DNA of 64,000 bases. It comes from Leisingera sp. ANG-M1. GTDB taxonomy: Bacteria > Pseudomonadota > Alphaproteobacteria > Rhodobacterales > Rhodobacteraceae. The position numbers and the translations under genes are program-made. Below, one piece after another: positions 33,696 through 42,657 of this stretch (positions are counted from its first letter, which is position 1; every line of letters starts with the position of its first letter). The stretch lies in assembly GCF_000813745.1 (NCBI RefSeq), contig NZ_JWLC01000005.1:1-64000 (forward strand). The letters are read 5' to 3'. The notes below the pieces were generated by a model, which saw nothing but the letters and a program-made list of their open reading frames with translations, had not been told where the DNA came from and searched no databases.

Positions 33696-34616
33696 CTAAC
33701 GGGAGGCGTGGAAGTTGCGGCCAAGCGAGGCAGGTGCGCTGCTTTTGTCCGCGGAAAGGATAACAAGCACAAGGATCGTAATCAGATAGGGCGACATTGC
33801 CAGATACTCGACCGGAATGGCAACGCCTGCCGCCTGCAGATTGAGCTGCACCACGGTGACCCCGCCGAACAGATAGGCCCCCAAGAGCGCACGCCAGGGT
33901 TTCCAGCTGGCAAAGACCACCAGCGCCAGGGCAATCCAGCCGATGCCGGCGGTCATGCCCTCGGTCCACTGCGGCACCCGGATCAGGCTGATGTAGGCGC
34001 CGCCGAGGCCCGCACAGGCCCCGCCGAACATGATCGCCAACAGGCGGATCTTGATCACCTTGTAGCCGAGCGCATGGGCGGCGTCGTGGTTTTCACCCAC
34101 CGCGCGCAGCACCAGGCCGATGCGGGAGTATTTCAGCACCCACCAGACCGCGGCGGTCAGGGCGATGCCGAAGTAGAGGATGATGTCATGGCCGAACAGG
34201 ATCGGGCCGACAACGGGCAGGTCGCTCAGGACGGGGATATGGATATCGCCCATCTGCGGCGGCTTGATGCCGACATAGGACTGCCCCATCAGCGCTGACA
34301 GACCAAGGCCAAAGAGCGTCAGTGACAGTCCCGAGGCCACCTGGTTTGCCTGGGCAAACTGGGTGAGGATGGCAAACAGGATCGACAGGGCGGCGCCTGC
34401 GATGGCAGCCGCGATGAAGCCGAGCAGCGGCGAGCCGCTTTCAACAGCCGTGGCAAAGCCAGCGATTGCGCCAACGATCATCATCCCCTCGACCCCGAGG
34501 TTCAGCACACCTGACTTTTCGACCACCAGTTCACCGATGGCCGCCAGCAGAAGCGGGGTTGCCGCCACCATCAGCGAGGCGATGAGCAGGACCGGATTGA
34601 TTGCAGAAAGATCCAT
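33696..34616 (-). CDS. ABC transporter permease 2 (BMP-associated, NupC/YufQ type)
   Basis: A 306-residue inner-membrane protein with 8-9 hydrophobic segments, matching the shorter of the two BPD_transp_2 permeases of nucleoside ABC systems (LVVEKSGVLNLGVEGMMIVG; ALGYKVIKIRLLAIMFGGAC). GAGGT precedes the ATG. It is separated from its partner permease by the 109-aa membrane gene instead of being directly adjacent. Confidence 0.93.
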   Translation of the reverse strand: MDLSAINPVLLIASLMVAATPLLLAAIGELVVEKSGVLNLGVEGMMIVGAIAGFATAVESGSPLLGFIAAAIAGAALSILFAILTQFAQANQVASGLSLTLFGLGLSALMGQSYVGIKPPQMGDIHIPVLSDLPVVGPILFGHDIILYFGIALTAAVWWVLKYSRIGLVLRAVGENHDAAHALGYKVIKIRLLAIMFGGACAGLGGAYISLIRVPQWTEGMTAGIGWIALALVVFASWKPWRALLGAYLFGGVTVVQLNLQAAGVAIPVEYLAMSPYLITILVLVILSADKSSAPASLGRNFHASR

Positions 34617-34632
34617 TGTCGTTACCTCGCCG

Positions 34633-34962
34633 CTAGTTCGTCGTTAAGTAGGTCGCCGCAAAGACTGCGGCTCCGGCGGAGAGGCTCAGGACATTCCAGA
34701 GCCGTTCCTTCATTGGCTTTTTCTGTTTGGTCGGTTCGGCTGACTGCTTTTCTGAAAACCCATCCACGACAAGGCTGATCAGAAAAATCAGTAGGAGGTC
34801 TCCGAAAAAAATGAGGCCGAACACAAAGCTGACGAACAGCGTGAGGTAAATCCCCAAAGACAGCCATATCAGCAGGAACGGAAGCATGTAGCCAAGCGCA
34901 AACCATCCTAGATTGGCTAGCAGGAGATTGAAGATTTTCCATTCTTTGTTCTCCTTGCTCAT
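34633..34962 (-). CDS. small membrane protein of unknown function inside the ABC operon
   Basis: A 109-residue very hydrophobic protein. Residues about 12-68 are an almost unbroken run of two to three helices (LLLANLGWFALGYMLPFLLI; LTLFVSFVFGLIFFGDLLLI), then a Lys/Gln/Glu-rich loop (EKQSAEPTKQKKPMKE) and a last helix (VLSLSAGAAVFAATYL). It overlaps the stop of permease 1 as ATGA and ends 16 bases before permease 2, so it is co-translated with the transporter. GC content and codon use are visibly lower than in the flanking genes, which hints at later acquisition. I know of no subunit of BMP-type transporters with this shape. Confidence 0.72.
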   Translation of the reverse strand: MSKENKEWKIFNLLLANLGWFALGYMLPFLLIWLSLGIYLTLFVSFVFGLIFFGDLLLIFLISLVVDGFSEKQSAEPTKQKKPMKERLWNVLSLSAGAAVFAATYLTTN

Positions 34963-36041
34963 GCCTGGACCGGCTTGCCGACGGCAATGCGGAAATTGGT
35001 GAGCAGGTCAAAGGCCAGCAGGAAGAACAGAAGCATCCCCTGGAACACCTGGATGGCTGCGGCGGGCAGCTGCAGGTTCGACTGCGCGATGTCGCCGCCG
35101 ATATAGGTCAGCGCCATCAGCCCGCCCGCCAGCAGGATGCCCACCGGATGCAAGCGGCCCAGGAAGGCGACGATGATTGCGGTGAAGCCGTAGCCGACGT
35201 TGAAGTCGATGGTGATCTGGCCGGAGGGACCCGAAACTTCGAACAACCCGGCAAGGCCCGCCAGGGCGCCGGAGGTGCCGAGGCAGAACAGCACCAGCCG
35301 GGTGGGGTTCACGCCGGCAAACTTGGCCGCGCGCGGGGCTTCGCCGGTCAGGCGGATGTGGTAGCCGGTCATGTGCCGGTTCAGCAGCACATAGGCAAAG
35401 ATCACCGCAATCAGCGCCGCAACCACGCCCCAATGCATGCCGGAGCCTGTGATCAGCTCGGCATTATGGGCGCTGTCCCAGGACTGCAGGTTGCGCGAGC
35501 CGGGGAAACCGAAGCCCTCCGGGTTCTTCAGCAGGCCCAGCGAGACCGAGGCGAGGAACTGCTCGGCCACATAGACCAGCATCAGGGAGACCAGGATTTC
35601 ATTGGTGCCGAAACGGGTTTTCAGCACCGCCGGGATCATCGCCCAGGCCCAGCCGCCAAGCGCGCCGGCAACCACCATCAGCGGGAAGATGAAGAAGGAC
35701 TCGGCTGGATAGAAGGCAAGGCCCGCCCCGGCGCCGCAGATGGCGCCCATGATGTACTGGCCTTCAGCGCCGATGTTCCAGATGCCGGCGCGAAAGCCCA
35801 GCGACAGGCCGATGGCGATCAGAACCAGCGGCGCGCCTTTGACCAGAAGCTGCGGGCGGTAGTAGAAAGAGAACTCGCCAAACAGCGGCTCCCAGAAAAT
35901 AGTGCGGATCGCCTCCACCGGCGGTTTGCCAAGCGCCGCAAACAGCAGCCCGCCAAACAGCATCGTCGCCAGCACCGCTACCAGCGGTGTCGCCATCGAC
36001 CAGGCGCGCGACGGCTGCGGCCGTTTCTCAAGCCGGATCAT
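34959..36041 (-). CDS. ABC transporter permease 1 (BMP-associated, NupB/YufP type)
   Basis: A 360-residue membrane protein with about ten hydrophobic segments, the longer permease of the nucleoside ABC pair (AIRTIFWEPLFGEFSFYYRP; GLSLGFRAGIWNIGAEGQYI; LMLVYVAEQFLAS). The GIWNIGAEGQ motif is typical of this permease class. It follows the ATPase gene by 66 bases that carry a half copy of the family B repeat. Confidence 0.93.
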   Translation of the reverse strand: MIRLEKRPQPSRAWSMATPLVAVLATMLFGGLLFAALGKPPVEAIRTIFWEPLFGEFSFYYRPQLLVKGAPLVLIAIGLSLGFRAGIWNIGAEGQYIMGAICGAGAGLAFYPAESFFIFPLMVVAGALGGWAWAMIPAVLKTRFGTNEILVSLMLVYVAEQFLASVSLGLLKNPEGFGFPGSRNLQSWDSAHNAELITGSGMHWGVVAALIAVIFAYVLLNRHMTGYHIRLTGEAPRAAKFAGVNPTRLVLFCLGTSGALAGLAGLFEVSGPSGQITIDFNVGYGFTAIIVAFLGRLHPVGILLAGGLMALTYIGGDIAQSNLQLPAAAIQVFQGMLLFFLLAFDLLTNFRIAVGKPVQA

Positions 36042-36054
36042 TCAAACGCCCCCT

Positions 36055-36094
36055 GCTTCTTCTTTGTAAAAATACTCTCGCCGAAGGCGAAAGA
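36055..36094 (-). repeat. half copy of family B-like repeat
   Basis: Read on the minus strand: CGCCTTCGGCG hairpin, AGAGTATTTTTACAAAGAAG, AAGCAGGGG. The GTATTTTT and AAGAAGAAG parts match the right half of family B. It fills the gap between the ATPase and permease 1 genes. Confidence 0.4.
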
Positions 36095-36107
36095 ACTGCG
36101 GGTGGTC

Positions 36108-37625
36108 TCAAACATGCGCCACCTCCATGCCGTGGGCGCCGCCCATCATCAGGCCGATCTCATCCACGGTCAGGCCCGTTGCCTCGCGCGGGGCGCTGAG
36201 GCGGCCTTCGTTCAGGGCGGCAAAGCTGTCGGAGATTTCCATCAGCTCGTCCAGATCCTGGCTGATACAGATCACCGCGGCGCCTTTGGCTGCGAGATCC
36301 AAGAGCGACTGGCGTATGGATGCGGCAGCGGCGGCATCGACGCCCCATGTCGGCTGGTTCACCACCAAGACGTCCGGGTCCTGCAGCACCTCGCGGCCAA
36401 TCACAAACTTCTGCAGGTTGCCGCCAGACAGCGAGCGCGCCGCATTGCCAGGCCCAGGCGTGCGCACGTCAAAGGCTTTGATGACGCGTTCGGCAAACTC
36501 CTTGGTCTTGCCCCAGTCGAGAAAGCCGTTCTTCTCCAGCCCCTCGCGCACTGATCCGGTGAGCATGGCGTTTTCCGTCAGGCTCATATCCGGCGCAGCC
36601 GCATGGCCGAGCCGTTCCTCGGGCGCGGCCAGTACACCCAGCTGGCGCCGCGCGGTCGGACCCAGCTTGCCGATGGGTTGCCCGTGCAGCTTGACAGCGT
36701 CTGCCTCAGTCAGAGTTTCGCCTGACAAGACGCCCAGCAGCTCATCCTGGCCATTGCCGGCGACACCGCCGATGCCCAGAATCTCGCCTTTGCGCACCGT
36801 CAGATGCACATTTTTCAGCGCAGTGCCAAAGGCCGAAGGGGCGGGCACCGACAGCCCGGAGATATCCATCGCCACATCTCCGAACTCGCGGCTCTCGCGC
36901 TGCGGCGTCTGCAGGGTGCTGCCGACCATCATCTCGGCCATATCGCGGGCCGAGGTCTCAGAGGGCGTGCATTCGCCGACGTTCCTGCCCAGTCGCAGGA
37001 TGGTGGCGTGGTCGCAAAGCGTGCGGATTTCCTCCAGCTTGTGCGAGATATAGAGGATCGAGGTGCCCTCGGAGCGCAGTTTCTGCAGCGTCTCGAACAG
37101 GATGTCGACTTCCTGCGGTGTCAGCACCGAGGTCGGCTCATCCATGATCAGCAGCTTCGGATCCTGCAGCAGGCAGCGGATGATCTCGACCCGCTGGCGT
37201 TCGCCCGCGGACAGGTCGCCGACGGTGCGGAACGGGTCCAGCGGCAGGCCGTAGGTTTCGGATACTTCGCGGATCCGGGCCGCCAGATCGCGCATCTCGG
37301 GCGGGTTCTCCATCCCCAGCGCGATATTCTCGGCCACATTCAGCGCGTCAAACAGCGAGAAATGCTGGAACACCATGGCGATGCCGTCAGCGCGCGCGGC
37401 GCGCGGCTCGGCAGGGGCAAAAGGCTCGCCGCGCAGCAGCATCTGGCCGCTGTCGGGCTTCACCAGCCCATAGATCATCTTGACCAGCGTCGATTTCCCG
37501 GCGCCGTTTTCGCCGAGGAGCGCATGCACCTCGCCCTCGCCGATGTCAAAGGAGACAGTGTCATTGGCCACCACTCCGGGGTAGGCCTTGGTCAGGCCCT
37601 GCAGGCTCAGCAATGGTACAGTCAC
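36108..37625 (-). CDS. ABC transporter ATP-binding protein, two-domain (nucleoside, NupA/YufO type)
   Basis: A 505-residue protein with two ATPase domains in tandem. Domain 1 is complete: Walker A GENGAGKST, signature LSAGERQRVEI, Walker B LLIMDEPTSVLTP. Domain 2 keeps a signature (LSGGNLQKFVIGRE) but has a degenerate Walker A (GVAGNGQDEL), which is usual for RbsA-like carbohydrate and nucleoside importers. The ATG overlaps the stop of xdhC as ATGA, tying transport to xanthine oxidation. Confidence 0.95.
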   Translation of the reverse strand: MTVPLLSLQGLTKAYPGVVANDTVSFDIGEGEVHALLGENGAGKSTLVKMIYGLVKPDSGQMLLRGEPFAPAEPRAARADGIAMVFQHFSLFDALNVAENIALGMENPPEMRDLAARIREVSETYGLPLDPFRTVGDLSAGERQRVEIIRCLLQDPKLLIMDEPTSVLTPQEVDILFETLQKLRSEGTSILYISHKLEEIRTLCDHATILRLGRNVGECTPSETSARDMAEMMVGSTLQTPQRESREFGDVAMDISGLSVPAPSAFGTALKNVHLTVRKGEILGIGGVAGNGQDELLGVLSGETLTEADAVKLHGQPIGKLGPTARRQLGVLAAPEERLGHAAAPDMSLTENAMLTGSVREGLEKNGFLDWGKTKEFAERVIKAFDVRTPGPGNAARSLSGGNLQKFVIGREVLQDPDVLVVNQPTWGVDAAAAASIRQSLLDLAAKGAAVICISQDLDELMEISDSFAALNEGRLSAPREATGLTVDEIGLMMGGAHGMEVAHV

Positions 37626-38557
37626 GCGCGTGCGCCCTCTCTCTGTTCTTCTCTTTCACCGTGCCGCAGCAGCTGGGCTGCCACGCCGACCGCAATCATT
37701 TGCGGATGTTTCCCAAGCTGCGGATCGCCGATCGGGCAGGTGATCCTTGCGATGTGCCCGGGCGCATGCCCCAGGGCGGCAAGACGCGAGCGGAACCGCG
37801 CCCATTTGGTTTTGGAGCCGATCAGCCCGGCAAATGCGAAATGATGACTCAACAGCGCGTGGCATAGCGCCAGATCCAGCGCATGGGAATAGGTCAGCAC
37901 CAAATGTGCCGCGTTTTCAGGCGCATGGGATACCAGTAACGCTGGGTCAGAAGCCGGGGCCGCGGTGACGGAAGCCGGGATTTCCGGCGGAAACCGGTCC
38001 GCGCCGGTGTCGACCCAGGTGATCTCCAGATCCGGCAGCGGTGCCAGCACATTCACCAGCGCCCGCCCGACATGGCCTGCGCCCCAGATCCAGACCGGGC
38101 TGCAGGGGCGGTGGACCGGTTCGATCATCCAGCCGTCCGCCAGCTGCGGCTCAGGTGCCAGTCCTTGGCTGCGGGCCTTGGCAAGGATACGTTTCACGGA
38201 CATGGGCATCGTCGCCGGAGCCGCAGGGCGGGCGATGATTTCGCTATCCAGCGCGTCCACATCCGCGGCTTCATAAACTTCGCTGAGCAGCGTGACTGCA
38301 CCGCCGCAGCACTGGCCCAGATCCGGCCCCAGCGCATGGGTGCTGAGTTTCCTGGGTACGATCTGTTCCCGCGCGGCTTCCGCGGCCTCATACTCCAGCG
38401 TGCCGCCGCCGATGGTGCCGCTCTGGCCCTCCTGCCAGACCAGCATTGCGGTCCCTGTTTCACGCGGAGAGGAGCCGCGGATGGCCGCGATCACCACCCG
38501 CACCACACGGCCATGTTCGGCAACGGCTTGGCGGAGGGCCTGAACATCAAATCCCAT
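37622..38557 (-). CDS. xdhC: xanthine dehydrogenase accessory protein XdhC
   Basis: A 311-residue protein of the XdhC/CoxI family, which inserts the sulfurated molybdenum cofactor into xanthine dehydrogenase. Visible marks are GSSPRETGTAMLVWQEG with GTIGGGTLEYEA near the start, the Cys pair region LGQCCGGAVTLL, and the Rossmann-like half VWIWGAGHVGRALVNVL ending FAGLIGSKTKWARF. The ATG overlaps the end of xdhB by 11 bases. Confidence 0.93.
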   Translation of the reverse strand: MGFDVQALRQAVAEHGRVVRVVIAAIRGSSPRETGTAMLVWQEGQSGTIGGGTLEYEAAEAAREQIVPRKLSTHALGPDLGQCCGGAVTLLSEVYEAADVDALDSEIIARPAAPATMPMSVKRILAKARSQGLAPEPQLADGWMIEPVHRPCSPVWIWGAGHVGRALVNVLAPLPDLEITWVDTGADRFPPEIPASVTAAPASDPALLVSHAPENAAHLVLTYSHALDLALCHALLSHHFAFAGLIGSKTKWARFRSRLAALGHAPGHIARITCPIGDPQLGKHPQMIAVGVAAQLLRHGEREEQREGARA

Positions 38558-40880
38558 CGCGCACCCTCCGGATTGCGCGCCAGACCTCTTCCGCTGTGGC
38601 GGGTGCATTCAGCGCCGGGTAATCGGTGCCAAAGGCCGAGACCGCATCGCTGAGGGCCAGCCAGGCGGAGATGCCCAGCATAAACGGCGGCTCCCCCACT
38701 GCCTTGGAGCGGTAGATGGTGTCCTCGCGGTTCCGCCCATCGTATAGGGCCACGTTGAACACATCCGGCCGGTCCGAGCAGGCGGGGATCTTGTAGGTCG
38801 AAGGCGCATGGGTCCTGAGCCGCCCGGCCTCGTCCCAAACCAGTTCCTCGGTGGTGAGCCAGCCCGCGCCTTGCACATAGCCGCCTTCGATCTGGCCGAT
38901 GTCCAGCGCCGGGTTCAGCGAGGCGCCGGCGTCATGCAGGATATCGGCGCGCAGGATGCGGTTCTCGCCGGTGAGCGCGTCCACCGCCACTTCGGTCACC
39001 GCGGCGCCATAGGCGAAGTAGTAGAACGGGCGGCCCTGGCCTTTGATCCGGTCCCATTCCACCTTGGGGGTCTTGTAGAAGCCGGTGGCCGACAGGCTGA
39101 CCCGGCCTTGGTAACAGGCGGCGGCGGCCTTATCGAAGGTCATCTCATCCTGGCCGATCCGCACCTTGCCGTTCTCAAACACCACATCGCCGGGGCTGGC
39201 CTGGTGCTGCAGCGCCAGATGCTCGGCCATGCGGTCGCGGATGGTGTCGCACGCGGCTTTCACCGCCATGCCGTTCAAATCCGAACCCGAAGAGGCCGCA
39301 GTGGCCGAGGTATTGGGCACCTTGCCGGTGTCGGTGGCAGTGATCTTCACCTTCTCCAGCGGGATGCCAAAGCGGCTGGCGGCCACCTGCGCCACTTTCT
39401 GGAACAGCCCCTGGCCCATCTCAGTGCCGCCGTGGTTCAGATGCACCGAGCCGTCCTGGTAGACATGCACCAGCGCGCCCGCCTGATTCAGATGTGTGAG
39501 CGTAAAGGAAATCCCGAATTTTACCGGCGAAAACGCAATGCCGCGCTTCAGATGCGTCTGCCCCGCATTCCACTTTGCAATCGCCGCCTTGCGTGCCGCA
39601 TAATCCGAACTGCGCAGCAAATCCGCCGTCATCCCATGCAGCTCAAAATCCGTGACCTCCATGCCGTAGGGCGTGGAATTGTCTTTCCTCTTGCCGGAAG
39701 TATCCCGGGGGGAAGGGGGGGCAGAGCCCCCCTCCGCCGGTGCGGCATAGTAGTTCCGCCGCCGCAGCTCCGCCGGGTCCAGCCTCAGGTCATGGGCAAT
39801 ATGGTCCATCACCCGCTCGATCCCCACCATGCCCTGCGGGCCGCCAAAGCCGCGGTAAGCAGTGGCGCTTTGCCGGTTGGTGCGCAGCCGGTGGCTTTCG
39901 ATGCGGACGTTTGGGATCAGATAGGCGTTGTCAGCATGCAGCATGGCGCGGTCGGCCACCGGCAGCGACAGGTCCTGGGCCCAGCCGCAATCTACCAGAT
40001 GCAGAAACTCGACACCTTGCAGATGCCCGTCCCGGTCAAACCCGGCGCGGTAGGAGATGCGGAAGGCGTGGCGTTTGCCGGTGATCACCATGTCGTCGTC
40101 GCGGTCATAGCGCATCTTGCAGGGCTTGCCTGTGAGACGGGCGGTGACGGCGCAGGCGACAGCAAGTGCGTTGCCCTGGCTTTCCTTGCCGCCAAAGCCG
40201 CCGCCCATGCGGCGGGTCTCAACCCTGACGCTGTGCATCGGCAGGCCGATGGCGTCGGCAACCTTGTGCTGTATTTCGGTCGGGTGCTGGGTGGAGGAGA
40301 AGACATGCATGCCGCCATCCTCCTGCGGCCAGGCCATGGCTGCCTGGCCTTCGAGATAGAAATGCTCCTGGCCGCCCAGCTCGAATGTGCCTTCGACGGT
40401 GCGGGGGGCATTGGCGATGGCGGTTGCGGCATCGCCTTTCTGATAGATGCGCGGGCCTTCCTCAAACCGGCTGTCTGCGGCCAGCGCCGCGTCCAGGGTC
40501 AGGAGGGCGGGCTCTTCGGCGTAGTCCACCCGGCCTTTGCGGGCGGCAATGCGGGCGTTGCGGTGGCTGTCTGCCGCCACCAGGAATACCGGCTGGCCGA
40601 CATAGTTGACAGTGCCCGCCGCCAGCAGCGGTTCATCATGGATCGAGGGCGAGACGTCGTTGGAGAAGGGCAGCCCCTTGGCGGTCAGCACCGCCACGAC
40701 GCCGGGGCTCTGCTGCACATCACTGAGGTGCATGCCGGTGATATGGCCGCGGGCGATGGGGGAGAGGCCGAAGGCCAGATGCAGAGTGCCCTTGGGCGAC
40801 GGGATGTCGTCGACGTAGCGCGCGCTGCCGGTCACATGCATTTGGGCGGCATCGTGGGAGAGGGGTTTGGTGACGCTCAT
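38547..40880 (-). CDS. xdhB: xanthine dehydrogenase molybdenum-binding subunit
   Basis: A 777-residue large subunit that oxidises hypoxanthine and xanthine to urate. Molybdopterin and substrate motifs seen: [38 protein letters not shown], and the catalytic Glu in [15 protein letters not shown] near residue 740. Residues about 382-400 ([20 protein letters not shown]) are encoded by an inverted family B repeat copy lying in frame, between RRRNYYAAP and [11 protein letters not shown]. The repeat occupies what should be a surface loop, so activity may be kept. The ATG overlaps the xdhA stop as ATGA. Confidence 0.95.
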   Translation of the reverse strand: MSVTKPLSHDAAQMHVTGSARYVDDIPSPKGTLHLAFGLSPIARGHITGMHLSDVQQSPGVVAVLTAKGLPFSNDVSPSIHDEPLLAAGTVNYVGQPVFLVAADSHRNARIAARKGRVDYAEEPALLTLDAALAADSRFEEGPRIYQKGDAATAIANAPRTVEGTFELGGQEHFYLEGQAAMAWPQEDGGMHVFSSTQHPTEIQHKVADAIGLPMHSVRVETRRMGGGFGGKESQGNALAVACAVTARLTGKPCKMRYDRDDDMVITGKRHAFRISYRAGFDRDGHLQGVEFLHLVDCGWAQDLSLPVADRAMLHADNAYLIPNVRIESHRLRTNRQSATAYRGFGGPQGMVGIERVMDHIAHDLRLDPAELRRRNYYAAPAEGGSAPPSPRDTSGKRKDNSTPYGMEVTDFELHGMTADLLRSSDYAARKAAIAKWNAGQTHLKRGIAFSPVKFGISFTLTHLNQAGALVHVYQDGSVHLNHGGTEMGQGLFQKVAQVAASRFGIPLEKVKITATDTGKVPNTSATAASSGSDLNGMAVKAACDTIRDRMAEHLALQHQASPGDVVFENGKVRIGQDEMTFDKAAAACYQGRVSLSATGFYKTPKVEWDRIKGQGRPFYYFAYGAAVTEVAVDALTGENRILRADILHDAGASLNPALDIGQIEGGYVQGAGWLTTEELVWDEAGRLRTHAPSTYKIPACSDRPDVFNVALYDGRNREDTIYRSKAVGEPPFMLGISAWLALSDAVSAFGTDYPALNAPATAEEVWRAIRRVRDGI
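39683..39737 (-). repeat. family B palindromic element inside xdhB, in frame
   Basis: On the minus strand it reads CGGAGGGGGGCTCTGCCCCC, CTTCCCCCCGGGATACTTCC, GGCAAGAGGAAAGA. The GGGGGC-TCT-GCCCCC hairpin, CCCGGGATA and GCAAGAGGAAAGA blocks match the intergenic copy at 10396-10474. Its orientation is the same as the gene. It carries no stop codon in the xdhB frame. Confidence 0.75.
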
Positions 40881-42301
40881 GGTTTCACCTCCAGCACCGA
40901 CACCGGCTGGCCGTTTCTCTCGGCAAAATAGCGCAGGAGCATGTTGCGTGCGGTCTCCAGCCGGTAGACGGCGGAGGCGCGCATGTCGCTCATTGGGGTG
41001 AAATCCTGATCGAGGACTGCAGCGGCGGCCTGGATTGAAGCCTCAGCCCAGGGCTGACCGGCGAGGGCGGCCTCGGTGTTTGCGGCCCGCTTCGGAATGC
41101 CGGCCATGCCGCCGTAGGCGATGCGGGCGGCGGTGATGGTGCCGTCTTCCACCGTGACGTTGAAGGCGCCAAGCACGGCGGAGATGTCCTGGTCGAAGCG
41201 TTTCGACAGTTTGTAGACCTTGAGCCTGTCCGGCTGGCGCGGGAAGCTGACCGCTTCGACAAATTCGCCGGGCGCCCGGTCCTGCTTGCCGTAATCGAAG
41301 AAGAAATCCTCCAGCGGCAGTTCGCGGCGGTCATCGCCTTTGCGCAGGTGGACGGTGGCGTTAAGCGCGATGAGGGCGGGCGGGGTGTCGCCAATTGGTG
41401 AGCCGTTGGCGATATTGCCGCCGACAGTGGCGGCGGCGCGGATCTGCTGCGAGGCGAAGCGGCGCAGCATTTCGGCGAAAGATGGGTGCAGCGGCTGCAT
41501 CGCGGCGCGCAAGGCGTTCATGTCCACCATGGCGCCGATACGGACGGTGCTGTCCGTTACCTCAATGTCTTTCAGGTCGGCGCAGCCGTCGAGGACGATC
41601 ATCTGCGGCAGGTGGCGGAGCTGCTTGGTGACCCAGAGGCCGACGTCGGTGGCGCCGGCCACCAGGGTGGCGTCCGGGTTGGCGGCATAGAGTTCCGCCA
41701 GTTCATCGGCTGAAGCCGGGCAGAGAGGGGGCGCTGCCTCAGGTTTGCCGGAGGGGGGCGCTGCCCCCCGGCCTGCGGCCTCCCCCCGGGATTTTTCGGG
41801 CAAGAGGAAGGGGGCATCCTGGGCGATCCAGTCCGGAACCGGCGCGCCCTTGGCGGCCTCCGCCGCGCGGATAATCGGGGCGTAGCCGGTGCAGCGGCAG
41901 AGGTTGCCTGCCAGCTGGTCGTCAAAGTCGGTGGCGCCGTTGGTGTGGGCGGTCACCATCGACATGATGAAGCCCGGGGTGCAGAAGCCGCATTGGCTGC
42001 CGTGGTGGTCCACCATCGCCTGCTGCACCGGGTGCAAGGTGCCGTCCGGGCCCGCGGCGCCTTCGACGGTGCGCACGGACTTGCCCTGCAGTTGGGGCAG
42101 GAACAGGATGCAGGCATTGAGGGCCTTCGCTCCACGTGAATCCGTCACCATGACGGTGCAGGCGCCGCAATCGCCTTCGTTGCAGCCTTCCTTGGTGCCG
42201 GTGAGGCCCTTCTCTTCGCGCAGCCAGTCCAGCAAAGTTGCCGAAGGGTCTGCGTCAGCGATGCGGACGTCTTCACCGTTCAGACGAAAGGTGAGTGCCA
42301 T
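40877..42301 (-). CDS. xdhA: xanthine dehydrogenase iron-sulfur/FAD subunit
   Basis: A 474-residue small subunit. Residues 1-155 hold two [2Fe-2S] domains ([23 protein letters not shown] and [11 protein letters not shown]). Residues from about 195 form the FAD domain ([35 protein letters not shown]), ending in the CO-dehydrogenase flavoprotein C-terminal domain. The linker at about 164-193 ([20 protein letters not shown] and on) is encoded by a family B repeat in the opposite orientation to the gene. It is the first gene of the eight-gene purine operon. It passes electrons from the molybdenum subunit to NAD. Confidence 0.95.
   Translation of the reverse strand: MALTFRLNGEDVRIADADPSATLLDWLREEKGLTGTKEGCNEGDCGACTVMVTDSRGAKALNACILFLPQLQGKSVRTVEGAAGPDGTLHPVQQAMVDHHGSQCGFCTPGFIMSMVTAHTNGATDFDDQLAGNLCRCTGYAPIIRAAEAAKGAPVPDWIAQDAPFLLPEKSRGEAAGRGAAPPSGKPEAAPPLCPASADELAELYAANPDATLVAGATDVGLWVTKQLRHLPQMIVLDGCADLKDIEVTDSTVRIGAMVDMNALRAAMQPLHPSFAEMLRRFASQQIRAAATVGGNIANGSPIGDTPPALIALNATVHLRKGDDRRELPLEDFFFDYGKQDRAPGEFVEAVSFPRQPDRLKVYKLSKRFDQDISAVLGAFNVTVEDGTITAARIAYGGMAGIPKRAANTEAALAGQPWAEASIQAAAAVLDQDFTPMSDMRASAVYRLETARNMLLRYFAERNGQPVSVLEVKP
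41748..41810 (+). repeat. family B palindromic element inside xdhA, in frame
   Basis: Blocks in order: GGAGGGGGGCGCTGCCCCCC hairpin, GGCCTGCGGCC, TCCCCCCGGGATTTTTC, GGGCAAGAGGAAG. The order and sequences match the intergenic copy at 10396-10474. A further partial hairpin (GAGGGGGCGCTGCCTC, 41724-41739) precedes it. It is antisense to xdhA and free of stops in that frame. Confidence 0.78.
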
Positions 42302-42657
42302 CTTCCCGAGACCCGCCGCGTTACCCTGTTAACCCGGTGTGCCTTCCTTCGATGCGGCGTAGAAGGAGAGGCGGGCTGTTTATTGCTTGCTAAGACCAGC
42401 CTAGGGAGCAGGTCCTTGTCAAAGCAAGGAAAACCCGTGCTGCATTGCAGTATTTTGCGGCGCAAGAAAGTTGCTGCTGTGGCGGGTAGCCCGTTATTTT
42501 TTATGCTTTTTACCTGTATCTTTCGGTTTGGCTGCTCCGGCGGGGCGAAACAGCTTCAAAAATATCCTGAAAATCGGCGGGGCTGTTTGGCTATTCCGGG
42601 CGGCGGAGGGGCAGTTGGCTCTTTCGCCCTGAGCCGCCAATAAGATAGCGTGGCGGC
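42302..42657. other. divergent promoter region of xdhA and dnaE
   Basis: About 356 bases separate the two divergent starts. The middle (around 42485-42525) is AT-rich, with GTTATTTTTTATGCTTTTTACC, and may hold the dnaE promoter; on the minus strand a TTGACA (42418-42423) points toward xdhA but no good -10 follows at 16-18 bases. No regulator gene, riboswitch-like fold or terminator was recognised. Confidence 0.4.

Noticed and set aside
38808-40931. 707-codon plus-strand open frame
   Set aside because: Antisense to xdhB; the xdhB frame carries all family motifs.
42418-42423. TTGACA as -35 box for xdhA on the minus strand
   Set aside because: No acceptable -10 box is found 16-18 bases downstream, so a promoter cannot be claimed.
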